From positions 1-15,229 of the forward strand of contig JAVVFH010000064.1 of the NCBI GenBank assembly GCA_032250585.1: DNA of 15,229 bases, in the 5' to 3' direction. Made by a program: the position numbers and the translations under genes. Of this stretch, positions 1 through 8,146 are shown one piece after another (the stretch's first letter is position 1; the number at the start of each line of letters is the position of its first letter). The notes beneath the pieces were generated by a model. It ran no database searches. It saw only the letters and a program-made list of their open reading frames with translations, and had not been told where the DNA came from. This DNA is from JAVVFH01 sp032250585. Lineage in GTDB: Bacteria > Pseudomonadota > Gammaproteobacteria > Xanthomonadales > SZUA-36.

Positions 1-2
1 GC

Positions 3-743
3 GTTCAGGTGCTGTGCTTTCAGGAGGTCTTCACCCAGCCCTATTTCTGTCCGAGCCAGGACAGCAAATGGTATGGCGCCGCGGAAGCCATCCCCGACGG
101 CCCGACGACCCGGCTGATGCAGGAGTATGCCAGGAAATACGAGATGGTCATCGTCGTGCCGATCTACGAGGCCGATGCGGTCACCGGCGTTTATTACAAT
201 ACGGCGGCCGTGATCGATGCCGATGGCAGTTATCTCGGCAAATACCGAAAGACCCATATCCCGCAGGTCAAGGGCTTCTGGGAAAAGTTTTTCTTCAAGC
301 CCGGCTCGTCCGACTGGCCGGTATTCCAGACCCGCTATGCGAAGCTCGGCGTTTATATCTGCTACGACCGGCACTTCCCGGAAGGCTGGCGGGCGCTGGC
401 CCTGAACGGCGCGGAATATATCGTCAATCCTTCGGCCACCGTCGCCGGCCTTTCCGAATATCTCTGGAAGCTCGAGCAGCCGGCCTCGGCGGTCGCCAAT
501 GGCTGCTACATCGGCGCGATCAACCGGGTCGGCACCGAGGCGCCGTGGAACATCGGTGAGTTCTACGGCCAGAGCTATTTCGTCAACCCAAGAGGGGAAA
601 TCGAAAAGATCGCGAGCCGTGACCAGGACGAGTTGCTCATCCATGACATGGACATGGCCGTGGTGCGAGAAGTCAGAAACCTCTGGCAGTTCTTCCGCGA
701 CCGCCGCCCCGATGCCTACCTGCCGCTGATCGACGAAGAATGA
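3..743 (+). CDS. N-carbamoyl-beta-alanine amidohydrolase (beta-ureidopropionase), nitrilase family, 5' partial
   Basis: The reading frame is open from the left edge, so the N-terminus lies outside the window; about 247 residues are visible. The nitrilase-superfamily Glu-Lys-Cys triad can be read directly: Glu in LCFQEVF (24-26), Lys in KYRKTHIP (249-251) and the nucleophilic Cys in YICYDRHFPE (360-362). The family removes a carbamoyl group from N-carbamoyl-beta-alanine (last step of reductive uracil/thymine breakdown), giving beta-alanine, CO2 and ammonia in the cytoplasm. Related enzymes act on N-carbamoyl-D-amino acids or polyamine intermediates, but the downstream NCS1 permease and dihydropyrimidinase favour the pyrimidine role. 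The next gene starts 62 bp after the stop on the same strand. Family membership is nearly certain; exact substrate is inferred from context. Confidence 0.9.
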   Translation, partial: VQVLCFQEVFTQPYFCPSQDSKWYGAAEAIPDGPTTRLMQEYARKYEMVIVVPIYEADAVTGVYYNTAAVIDADGSYLGKYRKTHIPQVKGFWEKFFFKPGSSDWPVFQTRYAKLGVYICYDRHFPEGWRALALNGAEYIVNPSATVAGLSEYLWKLEQPASAVANGCYIGAINRVGTEAPWNIGEFYGQSYFVNPRGEIEKIASRDQDELLIHDMDMAVVREVRNLWQFFRDRRPDAYLPLIDEE

Positions 744-805
744 TGCGGTCATCCGGCAACGGTGGCTGAACAGGAGCCAGGCCACAAACGAAACAAGAGA
801 GAGGC

Positions 806-2269
806 ATGGACGAGGAAGCAGTCGGGCAGGGCCATGACGCCGCCCTTTGGAACGAAGACCTGGCACCGACCGATGCGCAGAGCCGGCAGTGGACCTGGCA
901 GTCCTATGCGGCGCTCTGGGTGGCGATGGTGGTCTGCGTGCCGACCTATCTGCTGGCGGGCGGGTTGGTCAGCGAGGGCATGAACTGGTGGCAGGCGGTG
1001 CTGACGGTGCTGCTCGGCAACGTCATCGTTCTGATACCGATGATGCTGATCGGCCATGCGGGTGCGAAGCACGGGGTACCGTTTCCGGTATTGCTGCGTT
1101 CGTCTTTCGGCACGGTCGGCGCCCGTCTTCCGGCGCTGTTGCGCGGTCTGGTCGCCTGCGGCTGGTTCGGCATCAATACCTGGGTCGGCGGTTCGGCCAT
1201 TTATGTCATGCTGAACGCACTGACCGATGGCGCGTTCAGGGGTGCTGCGCTGCCTTTTCTCGGCATCGATCTCGCGCAGGCCCTTTCCTTCCTCGCCTTC
1301 TGGGCGAGCCATCTGTGGTTCATCCGTCATGGCACGGAGTCGATCCGCTGGCTGGAGACGCTGGCCGCGCCCTTCCTGCTGCTGATGGGCCTGGCGCTGT
1401 TGGGATGGGCCTATGTCAATGCCGGTGGCTTCGGCGAGATGCTAAAAGCGCCCTCGCAGTTCGTCGCGGGCGGCGCGAAGGAAGGCCGATTCTGGCCGAG
1501 CTTTTTCATCGGGTTGACTGCAATGGTCGGGTTCTGGGCGACGATGGCGCTCAATATTCCCGACTTTACCCGCTTCGCCAAAAGCCAGAAGCACCAGATG
1601 ATCGGCCAGGCGATCGGTCTGCCCCTGCCGATGGCGCTGTTCGCCTTCATCGGCGTCGCCGTCACCTCGGCCACGGTCAAAATCTATGGCGAGCCGGTCT
1701 GGGATCCGGTGGCGCTGGCGGGGAAAATGGGCGGCTTCGGGGTCATCGTTGCACTGGCGGCGCTGGTGCTGGCCACGCTTACCACCAATCTCGCCGCCAA
1801 TGTCGTCGCCCCGGCTTATGGTTTTTCCAACCTGGCGCCGTCGAAGATTTCCTTCCGCATGGGCGGCTATATCACCGCCGGCATCGGCATCGCCATCTTT
1901 CCGTGGAAACTGATGGAGAGCGCCGGCACTTATCTTTTCACCTGGCTCGTCGGTTACTCGGCGCTGCTCGGCCCGATTGCCGGCATTTTGATCGTCGATT
2001 ATTTCCTGATCCGCAAGACCGAGCTCGACACCGATGCGCTGTTTCGGAGCGATGGCGTCTATGGTGGCCATCAGGGCTGGAATCGGGCCGGGTTGTTCGC
2101 GCTGCTGTTCGGCGCCTTGCCGTCGATCCCGGGTTTTCTGGCGGCGACCCGGATCGTCGAGTCCGTCCCTGGAATCTTCACGACGCTTTATGGCTATGCC
2201 TGGTTTGTCGGTGCGCTCACCGCTGGTTTGCTATTCTGGCTATTCATGAATCTGAGACAAGGAGACTGA
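806..2269 (+). CDS. NCS1-family nucleobase/hydantoin/allantoin permease
   Basis: A 487-residue, strongly hydrophobic protein compatible with the 12 transmembrane helices of nucleobase:cation symporter-1 carriers. Family-like stretches include the N-terminal cytosolic WNEDLAPT region, the GHAGAKHGVPFPVLLRSSFG segment around residues 85-105, and GWFGINTWVGGSAIY near 120-135, which correspond to the TM1-TM3 substrate-site region of Mhp1 and PucI. It would import uracil, thymine, dihydropyrimidines, hydantoin or allantoin by cation symport across the inner membrane; the exact ligand cannot be read from sequence. The ATG at 806 follows a purine-rich AAGAGAGAGG ribosome-binding site. It lies between the amidohydrolase and dihydropyrimidinase genes and ends 2 bp before the latter, so uptake and degradation are probably co-transcribed. 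Confidence 0.9.
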   Translation: MDEEAVGQGHDAALWNEDLAPTDAQSRQWTWQSYAALWVAMVVCVPTYLLAGGLVSEGMNWWQAVLTVLLGNVIVLIPMMLIGHAGAKHGVPFPVLLRSSFGTVGARLPALLRGLVACGWFGINTWVGGSAIYVMLNALTDGAFRGAALPFLGIDLAQALSFLAFWASHLWFIRHGTESIRWLETLAAPFLLLMGLALLGWAYVNAGGFGEMLKAPSQFVAGGAKEGRFWPSFFIGLTAMVGFWATMALNIPDFTRFAKSQKHQMIGQAIGLPLPMALFAFIGVAVTSATVKIYGEPVWDPVALAGKMGGFGVIVALAALVLATLTTNLAANVVAPAYGFSNLAPSKISFRMGGYITAGIGIAIFPWKLMESAGTYLFTWLVGYSALLGPIAGILIVDYFLIRKTELDTDALFRSDGVYGGHQGWNRAGLFALLFGALPSIPGFLAATRIVESVPGIFTTLYGYAWFVGALTAGLLFWLFMNLRQGD

Positions 2270-2271
2270 GT

Positions 2272-3714
2272 ATGTCCCTTTTAATTCGTGGCGGAACCGT
2301 CATCACCGCCGATCGAAGCTTTCGCGCCGATGTTCTCACAAAGGATGACAAAATCGTCGCCATCGGCGAGGGGCTGACGCAGGACGGCGCGGAGCCGGTC
2401 GATGCCGGTGGGCTTTACGTGATGCCGGGGGGGATCGACCCGCACACCCATATGCAGCTTCCCTTCATGGGTACGGTGGCGAGCGAGGATTTTGAAACCG
2501 GCACGGCGGCCGGGCTTGCCGGCGGCACGACGATGATCATTGATTTTGTCATTCCCAATCCGCAGCAGCGGCTGATGGAAGCCTATCGGGAGTGGCGCGG
2601 CTGGGCGGAGAAAGCCTGCGCCGATTACAGCTTCCACGTGGCCGTCACCTGGTGGGACGAGAGCGTTCACGCAGATATGGGAACGCTGGTCGAGGAGGAG
2701 GGCGTCAACAGCTTCAAGCATTTCATGGCCTACAAGAACGCCATCATGGCCGATGACGAGATCATGTATAACTCCTTCAGCCGCGCTCTCGAACTTGGGG
2801 CGATGCCAACGGTGCACGCCGAAAACGGCGAGCTGGTCTGGCAGTTGCAGCGCAAATTGCTGGCCTCGGGCATCACCGGGCCGGAAGGCCACCCGCTGTC
2901 GCGCCCGCCGGCGGCCGAGGGCGAGGCGGCCAATCGCGCCATCAAGTTTGCCGAAACCATCGGCGTGCCCTTGTACATCGTCCATGTCTCTTCGGAGGAT
3001 GCCCTGCGTGAGATCATCGCGGCGCGCGCCGCTGGTCAGCGCGTCTATGGCGAGGTACTTGCCGGCCACCTGCTGGTCGATGACAGCGTCTATCGCGACC
3101 CCGACTGGCAGACGGCGGCCGCCCACGTCATGAGCCCGCCCTTTCGGCAGAAGCATCATCAGGCAGCGCTGTGGCGCGGCCTGCAATCGGGGGCACTGCA
3201 GACGACGGCGACCGATCATTGCTGCTTCTGCGCCGAGCAAAAGGCGATGGGGCGCGAGGATTTCAGCAAGATCCCGAACGGTACCGCCGGCATCGAGGAC
3301 AGAATGGCGGCGCTGTGGACGCATGGGGTCAATAGCGGGCGGCTGACGCCGGAGGAATTTGTCGCGGCGACCTCCACCCATGCGGCACGGATCTTCAACA
3401 TCTATCCGCGAAAAGGCGCGGTCGCGGTCGGCGGCGATGCCGACCTGGTGCTTTGGGACCCGCACGGCACCCGGACGATTTCAGCGCAAACGCATCATCA
3501 GAACATCGACTTCAACATTTTCGAGGGCATGCAAGTGACCGGCATCCCGGCGATCACCATCAGCAACGGCCGAATCGTGTATCGCAACGGTTCGCTGCAG
3601 GCGGTGCGCGGCGCAGGCCGCTATGTCAAACGGCCGGCCTTCCCGTCGGCTTTCGCGGCGCTCGGCAAAATCGCCGCAGCCGGCGCGCCGCAACCTGTCG
3701 CAAGAAAGGCCTGA
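2272..3714 (+). CDS. hydA: Dihydropyrimidinase (D-hydantoinase)
   Basis: A 480-residue amidohydrolase-superfamily enzyme, full length for dihydropyrimidinases. Binuclear metal ligands are all visible: the HxH pair H58/H60 in GGIDPHTHMQLPF, the carboxylated lysine K155 in FKHFMAYKN, H182 in TVHAENGE, H238 in YIVHVSSEDAL and Asp315 in TTATDHCCFC. It hydrolyses the ring of 5,6-dihydrouracil and dihydrothymine to N-carbamoyl-beta-amino acids, the substrate of the amidohydrolase encoded at the left edge; many members also open 5-substituted hydantoins. The ATG at 2272 is chosen because it follows AAGGAG and starts 2 bp after the transporter stop; the frame is open far upstream but that part overlaps the transporter. 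cdd begins 4 bp downstream. Identification is firm; dihydropyrimidine versus hydantoin preference is open. Confidence 0.95.
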   Translation: MSLLIRGGTVITADRSFRADVLTKDDKIVAIGEGLTQDGAEPVDAGGLYVMPGGIDPHTHMQLPFMGTVASEDFETGTAAGLAGGTTMIIDFVIPNPQQRLMEAYREWRGWAEKACADYSFHVAVTWWDESVHADMGTLVEEEGVNSFKHFMAYKNAIMADDEIMYNSFSRALELGAMPTVHAENGELVWQLQRKLLASGITGPEGHPLSRPPAAEGEAANRAIKFAETIGVPLYIVHVSSEDALREIIAARAAGQRVYGEVLAGHLLVDDSVYRDPDWQTAAAHVMSPPFRQKHHQAALWRGLQSGALQTTATDHCCFCAEQKAMGREDFSKIPNGTAGIEDRMAALWTHGVNSGRLTPEEFVAATSTHAARIFNIYPRKGAVAVGGDADLVLWDPHGTRTISAQTHHQNIDFNIFEGMQVTGIPAITISNGRIVYRNGSLQAVRGAGRYVKRPAFPSAFAALGKIAAAGAPQPVARKA

Positions 3715-3718
3715 GCGC

Positions 3719-4126
3719 ATGAACGATATCGAAATGAGGCTATTCGAAACGGCGAAGCGGGTAAGGAAGGCCGCGCACGCGCCCTATTCCCATTATCACG
3801 TCGGTGCGGCGGTGCTCGATGAGGAGGGGCGCATCCACGCCGGCTGCAATGTCGAGAATGCCGCCTATCCCCAGGGCATTTGCGCCGAGGCCAATGCCAT
3901 CGGTTCGATGGTCGCGGAGGGCGGCCGGCGTATCGTCCGCATCGCCATCGTCGGCGGGCCATCGGGCAATACCGGGCTCGAGGACTGCACCCCCTGCGGT
4001 GGCTGCCGCCAGCGCATTCTCGAATTCGCCGATGCCGCCACCGTCGTCACGCTGGAGGGTGCGGACGGCGAAAGACGCCATTTCTCGATCGAGGAACTGC
4101 TCCCTTTTTCGTTCCAACTGAAATAA
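3719..4126 (+). CDS. cdd: Cytidine deaminase
   Basis: A 135-residue protein matching the short, tetrameric, single-domain class of cytidine deaminases. It carries the zinc-site motifs CAEANA (C55, catalytic Glu57) and PCGGCRQ (C93, C96), plus the PYSHYHVGAAV and GCNVENAAYP substrate-binding stretches. It hydrolytically deaminates cytidine and deoxycytidine to uridine and deoxyuridine in the cytoplasm. The ATG at 3719 lies 4 bp after the hydA stop, and the end of hydA carries an AAGAAAGG ribosome-binding sequence. The same frame extends upstream, but that part overlaps hydA and has no family similarity. With the next gene, deoA, it would feed nucleoside-derived uracil or thymine into the reductive pathway encoded by the rest of the operon. 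No key residue is missing. Confidence 0.96.
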   Translation: MNDIEMRLFETAKRVRKAAHAPYSHYHVGAAVLDEEGRIHAGCNVENAAYPQGICAEANAIGSMVAEGGRRIVRIAIVGGPSGNTGLEDCTPCGGCRQRILEFADAATVVTLEGADGERRHFSIEELLPFSFQLK

Positions 4127-4137
4127 AAGGCTTCTCA

Positions 4138-5460
4138 GTGCTGTTTACCGATGTCATCCGCAAGAAACGTGACGGGCATGCCCTGACAGAAGAGGAAATC
4201 GGCATCTTCGTCGCGGGACTCGCCGATCGGAGTCTGCCGGCCGAGCAGGTCTCGGCGCTCGCCATGGCGATCTATCTCAACGGCATGAGTGTTGAGGAAG
4301 CCGGTGCGCTGACCCTCGATATGGCCAGTTCTGGCGTTCATCTCGACTGGGAAAGCCAGCAACTGGGCGGTCCGGTGGTGGACAAGCATTCGACCGGCGG
4401 CGTCGGCGACAAGGTGAGCTTTATGCTGGCCCCGATCGCGGTGGCCTGCGGCTGTTACGTGCCGATGATCTCGGGACGCGGGCTTGGTCATACCGGCGGC
4501 ACGCTCGACAAGGCAGACAGCATCCCGGGCTATGCCAGCACGCCTGATTTGCAAACCTTCCAGAAAGTCGTGAAAACGGTCGGCTGCGCCATCATCGGTC
4601 AGACCGTCGATCTCGCCCCGGCGGACCAGCGTTTTTACGCCATTCGCGATGTCACCGGCACCGTTGAATCGATCCCGCTGATCACGGCCTCGATCCTGTC
4701 CAAGAAGATTGCCGCCGGCAACAGGGGCCTCGTCATGGACGTGAAGGTCGGCAGCGGCGCATTCATGGAAAAAATCGCGGATGCCCGGGCGCTCGCGAAA
4801 AGCATCATCGGCACGGCGGCGGCTGCGGACCTCGCGACACATGCCCTGATTTCCGACATGAATGAGGTGCTGGGCGAGACCGCCGGCAATGCACTGGAAA
4901 TCGCCGAGACGGTGCTCTATCTGACCAATGTCCGGCGCGAGGAACGGCTCGACCGGCTGGTGCTGGATCTCGCGGCCGAAATGCAGATCGTCACCGGCCT
5001 GATGACCGACCGCCAGGCAGCGCGGCACAAAGCGCGTGAGGCGCTCGCCTCGGGCAAGGCGGCTGAAATCTTCGCGCGCATGGTCAGCTCGCTGGGCGGG
5101 CCGGTGGATTTCCTCGAACGCCATTCGCATTATCTGCCCGTAGCGCCCGTCGTGAAGCCGGTCCATGCCGAACAGTCGGGCTACGTCAGTGCCGTCAATG
5201 GCCGCGCCATCGGTAACGCCATCATCGAGCTTGGCGGCGGCCGGCGGGCAATCGACGACAAGCTCGATCTCTCGGTCGGATTTGCCGCCGTTGCGCCGAT
5301 CGGCGCCGAGGTCGGACCCGATCGCCCGCTGACGATCGTGCATGCCGCAAACGAGGGGGACGCCGAGCAGGCGGCGGCGAATATCCACAGCGCCGTCACC
5401 GTCGCCGCCGACAAACCGGCAACCCGGCCGGTGGTTTATGAAATTTTGACATCCACCTGA
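4138..5460 (+). CDS. deoA: Thymidine phosphorylase
   Basis: A 440-residue protein, the same length as E. coli DeoA when the GTG at 4138 is used; the N-terminal IRKKRDGHALTEEEI then aligns with the family start. Conserved nucleoside phosphorylase II features are present: the phosphate-binding KHSTGGVGDK (residues 83-92), SGRGLGHTGGTLDK (112-125), SIPLITASILSKK and MDVKVGSGAFM. It phosphorolyses thymidine or deoxyuridine to the free base and deoxyribose-1-phosphate. The GTG sits 11 bp after the cdd stop behind AAAAGG. The longer open frame upstream is overlap with cdd. It is the last gene of the pyrimidine operon; no convincing intrinsic terminator follows. A broader pyrimidine-nucleoside phosphorylase specificity is possible but the length favours DeoA. 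Confidence 0.95.
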   Translation: MLFTDVIRKKRDGHALTEEEIGIFVAGLADRSLPAEQVSALAMAIYLNGMSVEEAGALTLDMASSGVHLDWESQQLGGPVVDKHSTGGVGDKVSFMLAPIAVACGCYVPMISGRGLGHTGGTLDKADSIPGYASTPDLQTFQKVVKTVGCAIIGQTVDLAPADQRFYAIRDVTGTVESIPLITASILSKKIAAGNRGLVMDVKVGSGAFMEKIADARALAKSIIGTAAAADLATHALISDMNEVLGETAGNALEIAETVLYLTNVRREERLDRLVLDLAAEMQIVTGLMTDRQAARHKAREALASGKAAEIFARMVSSLGGPVDFLERHSHYLPVAPVVKPVHAEQSGYVSAVNGRAIGNAIIELGGGRRAIDDKLDLSVGFAAVAPIGAEVGPDRPLTIVHAANEGDAEQAAANIHSAVTVAADKPATRPVVYEILTST

Positions 5461-5621
5461 ATGACAGCTATAAAAAAGACCAGAGGGTAGTGTCTTGGCG
5501 AGCATGATCGCGGTGTTGGCCGGAGCGGACGATCCACGAGGGGAAGGTTGATGTCGATGCGCCCGGCGCCATTGAGGGGCGTGTGCCTTGGCGCCCGCCA
5601 CCACTTTCGCAACAAGTATCC
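5461..5621. other. Intergenic junction after the pyrimidine operon
   Basis: This 161-bp gap separates deoA from the convergent acetyltransferase gene. I see no hairpin followed by a T-run on either strand. An imperfect 11-bp direct repeat, GTGTCTTGGCG near 5491 and GTGCCTTGGCG near 5583, brackets about 90 bp. Short open frames here show no recognisable family. The gap is the most likely place for the edge of a transferred segment or an assembly join, because the gene types on the two sides differ. Confidence 0.4.
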
Positions 5622-6077
5622 CTACCGGCCCGATTTCAGGCCCAGATGATAAGTATAAAACTCCTCGTCCCGCTGCCAGCCCAGATCTTCGTACAGGGCC
5701 TGTGCCGGACGATTGTCGATGGCCGTCTCCAGTTTCAGAGCGCCCGCACCGCGATCCTCGGCGAATTGGCGGGCCGCTTCCATCAACGCTCGCGCGACAC
5801 CCTGGCGGCGGGCAGACGGTGCGACGTACAGGTCGTACAGGTACACAAGTTCAGCCATCTCGACCGAGCAAAAGGAAAGGTAAAGCTGCGTGAAGCCGAG
5901 CAGTTCGCCGTCATTATTGCGCGCCGTGAAGACCACCGACTCGCCATTCTTAAGCCGCTGCCCAATGAAGCGGCGACAGGCTTCGCGGTCGGGCGCTTTT
6001 GCATAGAATTGACGGTACTGATCGTAGAGGTCCGACAGGGGTTCGAGGTGGTCTAGGTTTGCGCGGATGACTTCCAT
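5622..6077 (-). CDS. GNAT-family N-acetyltransferase
   Basis: A 151-residue protein with the single-domain GNAT fold layout. Motif A is readable: YLYDLYVAPSARRQGVARAL (about residues 79-98) contains the strand beta-4 and the acetyl-CoA pyrophosphate loop R-R-Q-G-V-A, followed by the helix ALMEAARQFAEDRG. The later LETAIDNRPAQALYEDLGW is the typical motif B region, where N-R-P-A-Q-A-L-Y-E follows the beta-5 strand. It would transfer an acetyl group from acetyl-CoA to an unknown amine. The ATG at 6077 is preceded on the minus strand by GGAGAAG at good spacing. It converges on deoA. No neighbour reveals the substrate. Confidence 0.9.
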   Translation of the reverse strand: MEVIRANLDHLEPLSDLYDQYRQFYAKAPDREACRRFIGQRLKNGESVVFTARNNDGELLGFTQLYLSFCSVEMAELVYLYDLYVAPSARRQGVARALMEAARQFAEDRGAGALKLETAIDNRPAQALYEDLGWQRDEEFYTYHLGLKSGR

Positions 6078-6322
6078 TGGGCTTCTCCGGAGTGGCCCGC
6101 CGGTGCCGGGCCAATTGGTTCGGCCGGTGCCTGCAGCATACTTCCCAGCAACACCGTCACCGCCTCGGCCAGGGCATCAGAGTCATTGGGCTTGAGCAGT
6201 TCGTTTGTGATAGGCGGTTTCCAATAAGTGAGGAAAATTCTTCCATATGATAGTCCAATTCCAATATGAGGCGAAAATCCATCTGTGTGATAGCTAGCTT
6301 TTAATTGACCTGGGTTCAGCAA
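6078..6322 (-). other. Lower-GC stretch with a doubtful minus-strand reading frame
   Basis: Upstream of the acetyltransferase the DNA becomes noticeably richer in A and T (about 6185-6310) than its surroundings. A minus-strand frame of 89 codons runs from a TTG at 6322 to 6053, overlapping the acetyltransferase start by 25 bp. It has no ATG, no ribosome-binding site and no family I recognise, with a stop shortly upstream. It may be a gene remnant or simply the promoter region of the acetyltransferase. I do not call it a gene. Confidence 0.3.
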
Positions 6323-6329
6323 TGCCGCC

Positions 6330-6725
6330 GTACCTTTCGACGTCGTGTCTCACGTCGCCGTTTCGGGCACTTACTCGGTGACTACCAATGGACGTCACCA
6401 TGCTGCTCAATGAGGTCAGCATCGACGAGGGCGGTGGCCAGAGCCACGAGACGGCTGAACATCGACACTGACCTGGTCTTCGTACAGTCGGGCTTTGACG
6501 CCGCCTGGAGCACCTTCGTCGGCCACTCCGGCACCTGCGCAAGCCAGTTCGCGGTTACCGGCATGACGGTGATCCACGGTGCCGGCGAAAAGCTCAAGGC
6601 GGAACTGCGTCAACTCGCGGCACTGCAGCATATCGTCGTCGAAATCGTCCGCGACACCTGCCGGCCAGGGGGTATTGCGTATTCCTTTGGACGGCGTATA
6701 GTGCAGAGGCGAACAAGGGATTGAA
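6330..6725 (+). pseudogene. Possible degenerate coding remnant, family unknown
   Basis: Three plus-strand frames each hold a short protein-like stretch in succession: one ending in VSGTYSVTTNG near 6405, one with MLLNEVSIDEGGG near 6400-6445, and a longer one from about 6450 (LNIDTDLVFVQSGFDAAW) to about 6670. The last has G/C-rich third codon positions typical of coding DNA. The pattern is what a gene broken by frameshifts would give, but an antisense frame at 6382-6597 shares the same third positions, so strand is not certain. No start with a ribosome-binding site is visible and I do not recognise the family. The remaining 6726-6932 is AT-richer leader DNA for the next gene with no clear promoter that I can defend. 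Confidence 0.25.
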
Positions 6726-6932
6726 GAATTTCGCCGTAAACCGGGTCGTGGAAACGTTTTTCGTTTTTTGACGGGGGGCCCGGTCCCCACTTGCGGCTGA
6801 TATGTTTCTATATAGGACAATAAAGCCAGTCACGGCAATGCGTGGCTGTGGGCGCGTGCGTCGTTGTTAGCGGTGGCGCGCCCTCAGCGCAAAGCCATTG
6901 TTTTTTCCATGTTTTGGAGTAGGGGACAGTTA

Positions 6933-8000
6933 ATGAACACACAGATTGAAAAGGAATACTGTAACAGGACGCTGGCCGTCGCCGCTGCGGTGTTGGCGCT
7001 GGTTGTTGGGGGTAATTTGCAGGCGGCGCCAGTGTCACAGGCGAAATGCGAAACGGCCATGGACTTCACCTTCGATCCCGGCACCACCGTTGCTGATGGC
7101 ACGGTCGTGACGCTTACGCAGGAAGTGACGGTCTCCGCCATAGGATCAGGCTCTCAGAACTGCGGGTTAGCAGTTGACGATTACGTCAACGATGGCAATG
7201 CCAAGATCCAGGCGGTGGTGCTCGGAGACGAGCCCCGTCCATGCGCCGACGAGGGAGAGAGTTTCTGTACCGTGGGCCTGCCTACCACCGAATCCTGCCA
7301 GCTTGACTCGGACTGTGACACCGGGCTGGATCTCGGCGACGGCATTTGCACCGAGGTCGGAACTTCGTCACTCGTCTCTGGCAATCCCTTTGATGGCTAC
7401 CAGGAATTTGACGTCGACACCACCGACCTGGGTGGCTCCGTGCTCGGCTTTGTTGCGCAGTACGCCGGTGGAGGTAACTTTAACAGTTCGCCGAAGATCT
7501 GCACGGACCTGACCGTCGAGGAAGTCGCGGAAGCGGATTGCGAAGGCGCGACGATCAGCATCGAGCGCGCTACCGGTCCCGGCGAGCCCACTGCACCCGG
7601 CGGCCCATATGACTGGACCTTCCGTGTCACCGTACACGCCTGCGACGCGCTCTATGGCGTCAGCGCCCAGGGTGGCACCAACGGCTGGGCTCAACTGCTG
7701 AATCGGGATGTCAACTCGTTGGCTCCAAGCACGGGTACGGCGGAGATTCGTAAAGCCAACAAAAAGACCGATGTGATTCTGTGGAGCATCGGTGACATGG
7801 AGGCGGGCGATACGGAGAGCCTGGATGTGTCTCTGAGAGGTTCGCTGAAAGGTGCGCCGGATTGCGACGAGCGCTTCTTGTCCGGTGCATGGTCAGCGTT
7901 GTTCAGTCTCGACGGCTTGACCACGGAAAAGACCGATTACACCGGGCGCGTGTCGGTGCTCACCAACAGCAATGGTATCGAGGGCGACTGCGGCGAATAA
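6933..8000 (+). CDS. Secreted cysteine-containing protein of unknown function
   Basis: A 355-residue acidic protein. The chosen ATG at 6933 follows GGGGA and gives a clean Sec signal peptide: charged n-region, hydrophobic TLAVAAAVLALVVGG (residues 13-27) and a small-residue cleavage region near QAAP. An in-frame start at 6864 would bury this signal. The mature part has about 14 cysteines, suggesting periplasmic or extracellular disulfides, and includes a C-x(5)-D-C type stretch, CQLDSDCDTGLDLGDGIC, resembling small cysteine- and acid-rich modules of secreted proteins. Near the C-terminus VILWSIGDMEAGDTESLDV resembles the W-x-I-G-D-x-x-x-G strand motif of DUF11-like beta-sandwich repeats. It stands alone, with a strong terminator 43 bp downstream. 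I do not recognise a specific family and assign no function. Confidence 0.75.
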   Translation: MNTQIEKEYCNRTLAVAAAVLALVVGGNLQAAPVSQAKCETAMDFTFDPGTTVADGTVVTLTQEVTVSAIGSGSQNCGLAVDDYVNDGNAKIQAVVLGDEPRPCADEGESFCTVGLPTTESCQLDSDCDTGLDLGDGICTEVGTSSLVSGNPFDGYQEFDVDTTDLGGSVLGFVAQYAGGGNFNSSPKICTDLTVEEVAEADCEGATISIERATGPGEPTAPGGPYDWTFRVTVHACDALYGVSAQGGTNGWAQLLNRDVNSLAPSTGTAEIRKANKKTDVILWSIGDMEAGDTESLDVSLRGSLKGAPDCDERFLSGAWSALFSLDGLTTEKTDYTGRVSVLTNSNGIEGDCGE

Positions 8001-8043
8001 ACTGCCGCCGGTAACGCTTTCAGGCTTAGCCTTTGTTTCAGCT

Positions 8044-8077
8044 AAACCAGCCTCTTCCCGGAGAGGCTGGTTTTTTT
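8044..8077 (+). terminator. Rho-independent terminator of the secreted-protein gene
   Basis: A perfect 11-bp stem, AACCAGCCTCT with AGAGGCTGGTT (12 bp counting the flanking A-T pair), closes a 6-base loop TCCCGG and runs into seven T residues. It lies just after the stop of the secreted-protein gene. Confidence 0.93.
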
Positions 8078-8146
8078 GTGCCGGGGCCGAATGTAATCGC
8101 TACCAGGGCAGGCAAGACTTAACGGCGCTGTAAAGAAGGGTTGAGC

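Noticed and set aside
749..1330. Minus-strand 193-codon frame opposite the transporter
   Set aside because: It is antisense to the NCS1 permease gene, is rich in Arg/Gln/His as typical of GC-rich antisense frames, and has no recognisable motif.
2281..3465. Minus-strand 394-codon frame opposite hydA
   Set aside because: It lies entirely within the well-supported dihydropyrimidinase gene and has shadow-like composition.
4135..5604. Minus-strand 489-codon frame opposite deoA
   Set aside because: It is long only because of GC-rich codon bias in deoA; no family motif and no ribosome-binding site.
6053..6322. Minus-strand 89-codon frame upstream of the acetyltransferase as a gene
   Set aside because: TTG start only, no ribosome-binding site, a stop shortly upstream and no family; retained only as a described low-GC stretch.
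6764..6800. G/C-run near GGGGGGCCCGGTCCCC as a terminator
   Set aside because: The hairpin is short and ambiguous and is not followed by a T-run in either direction.
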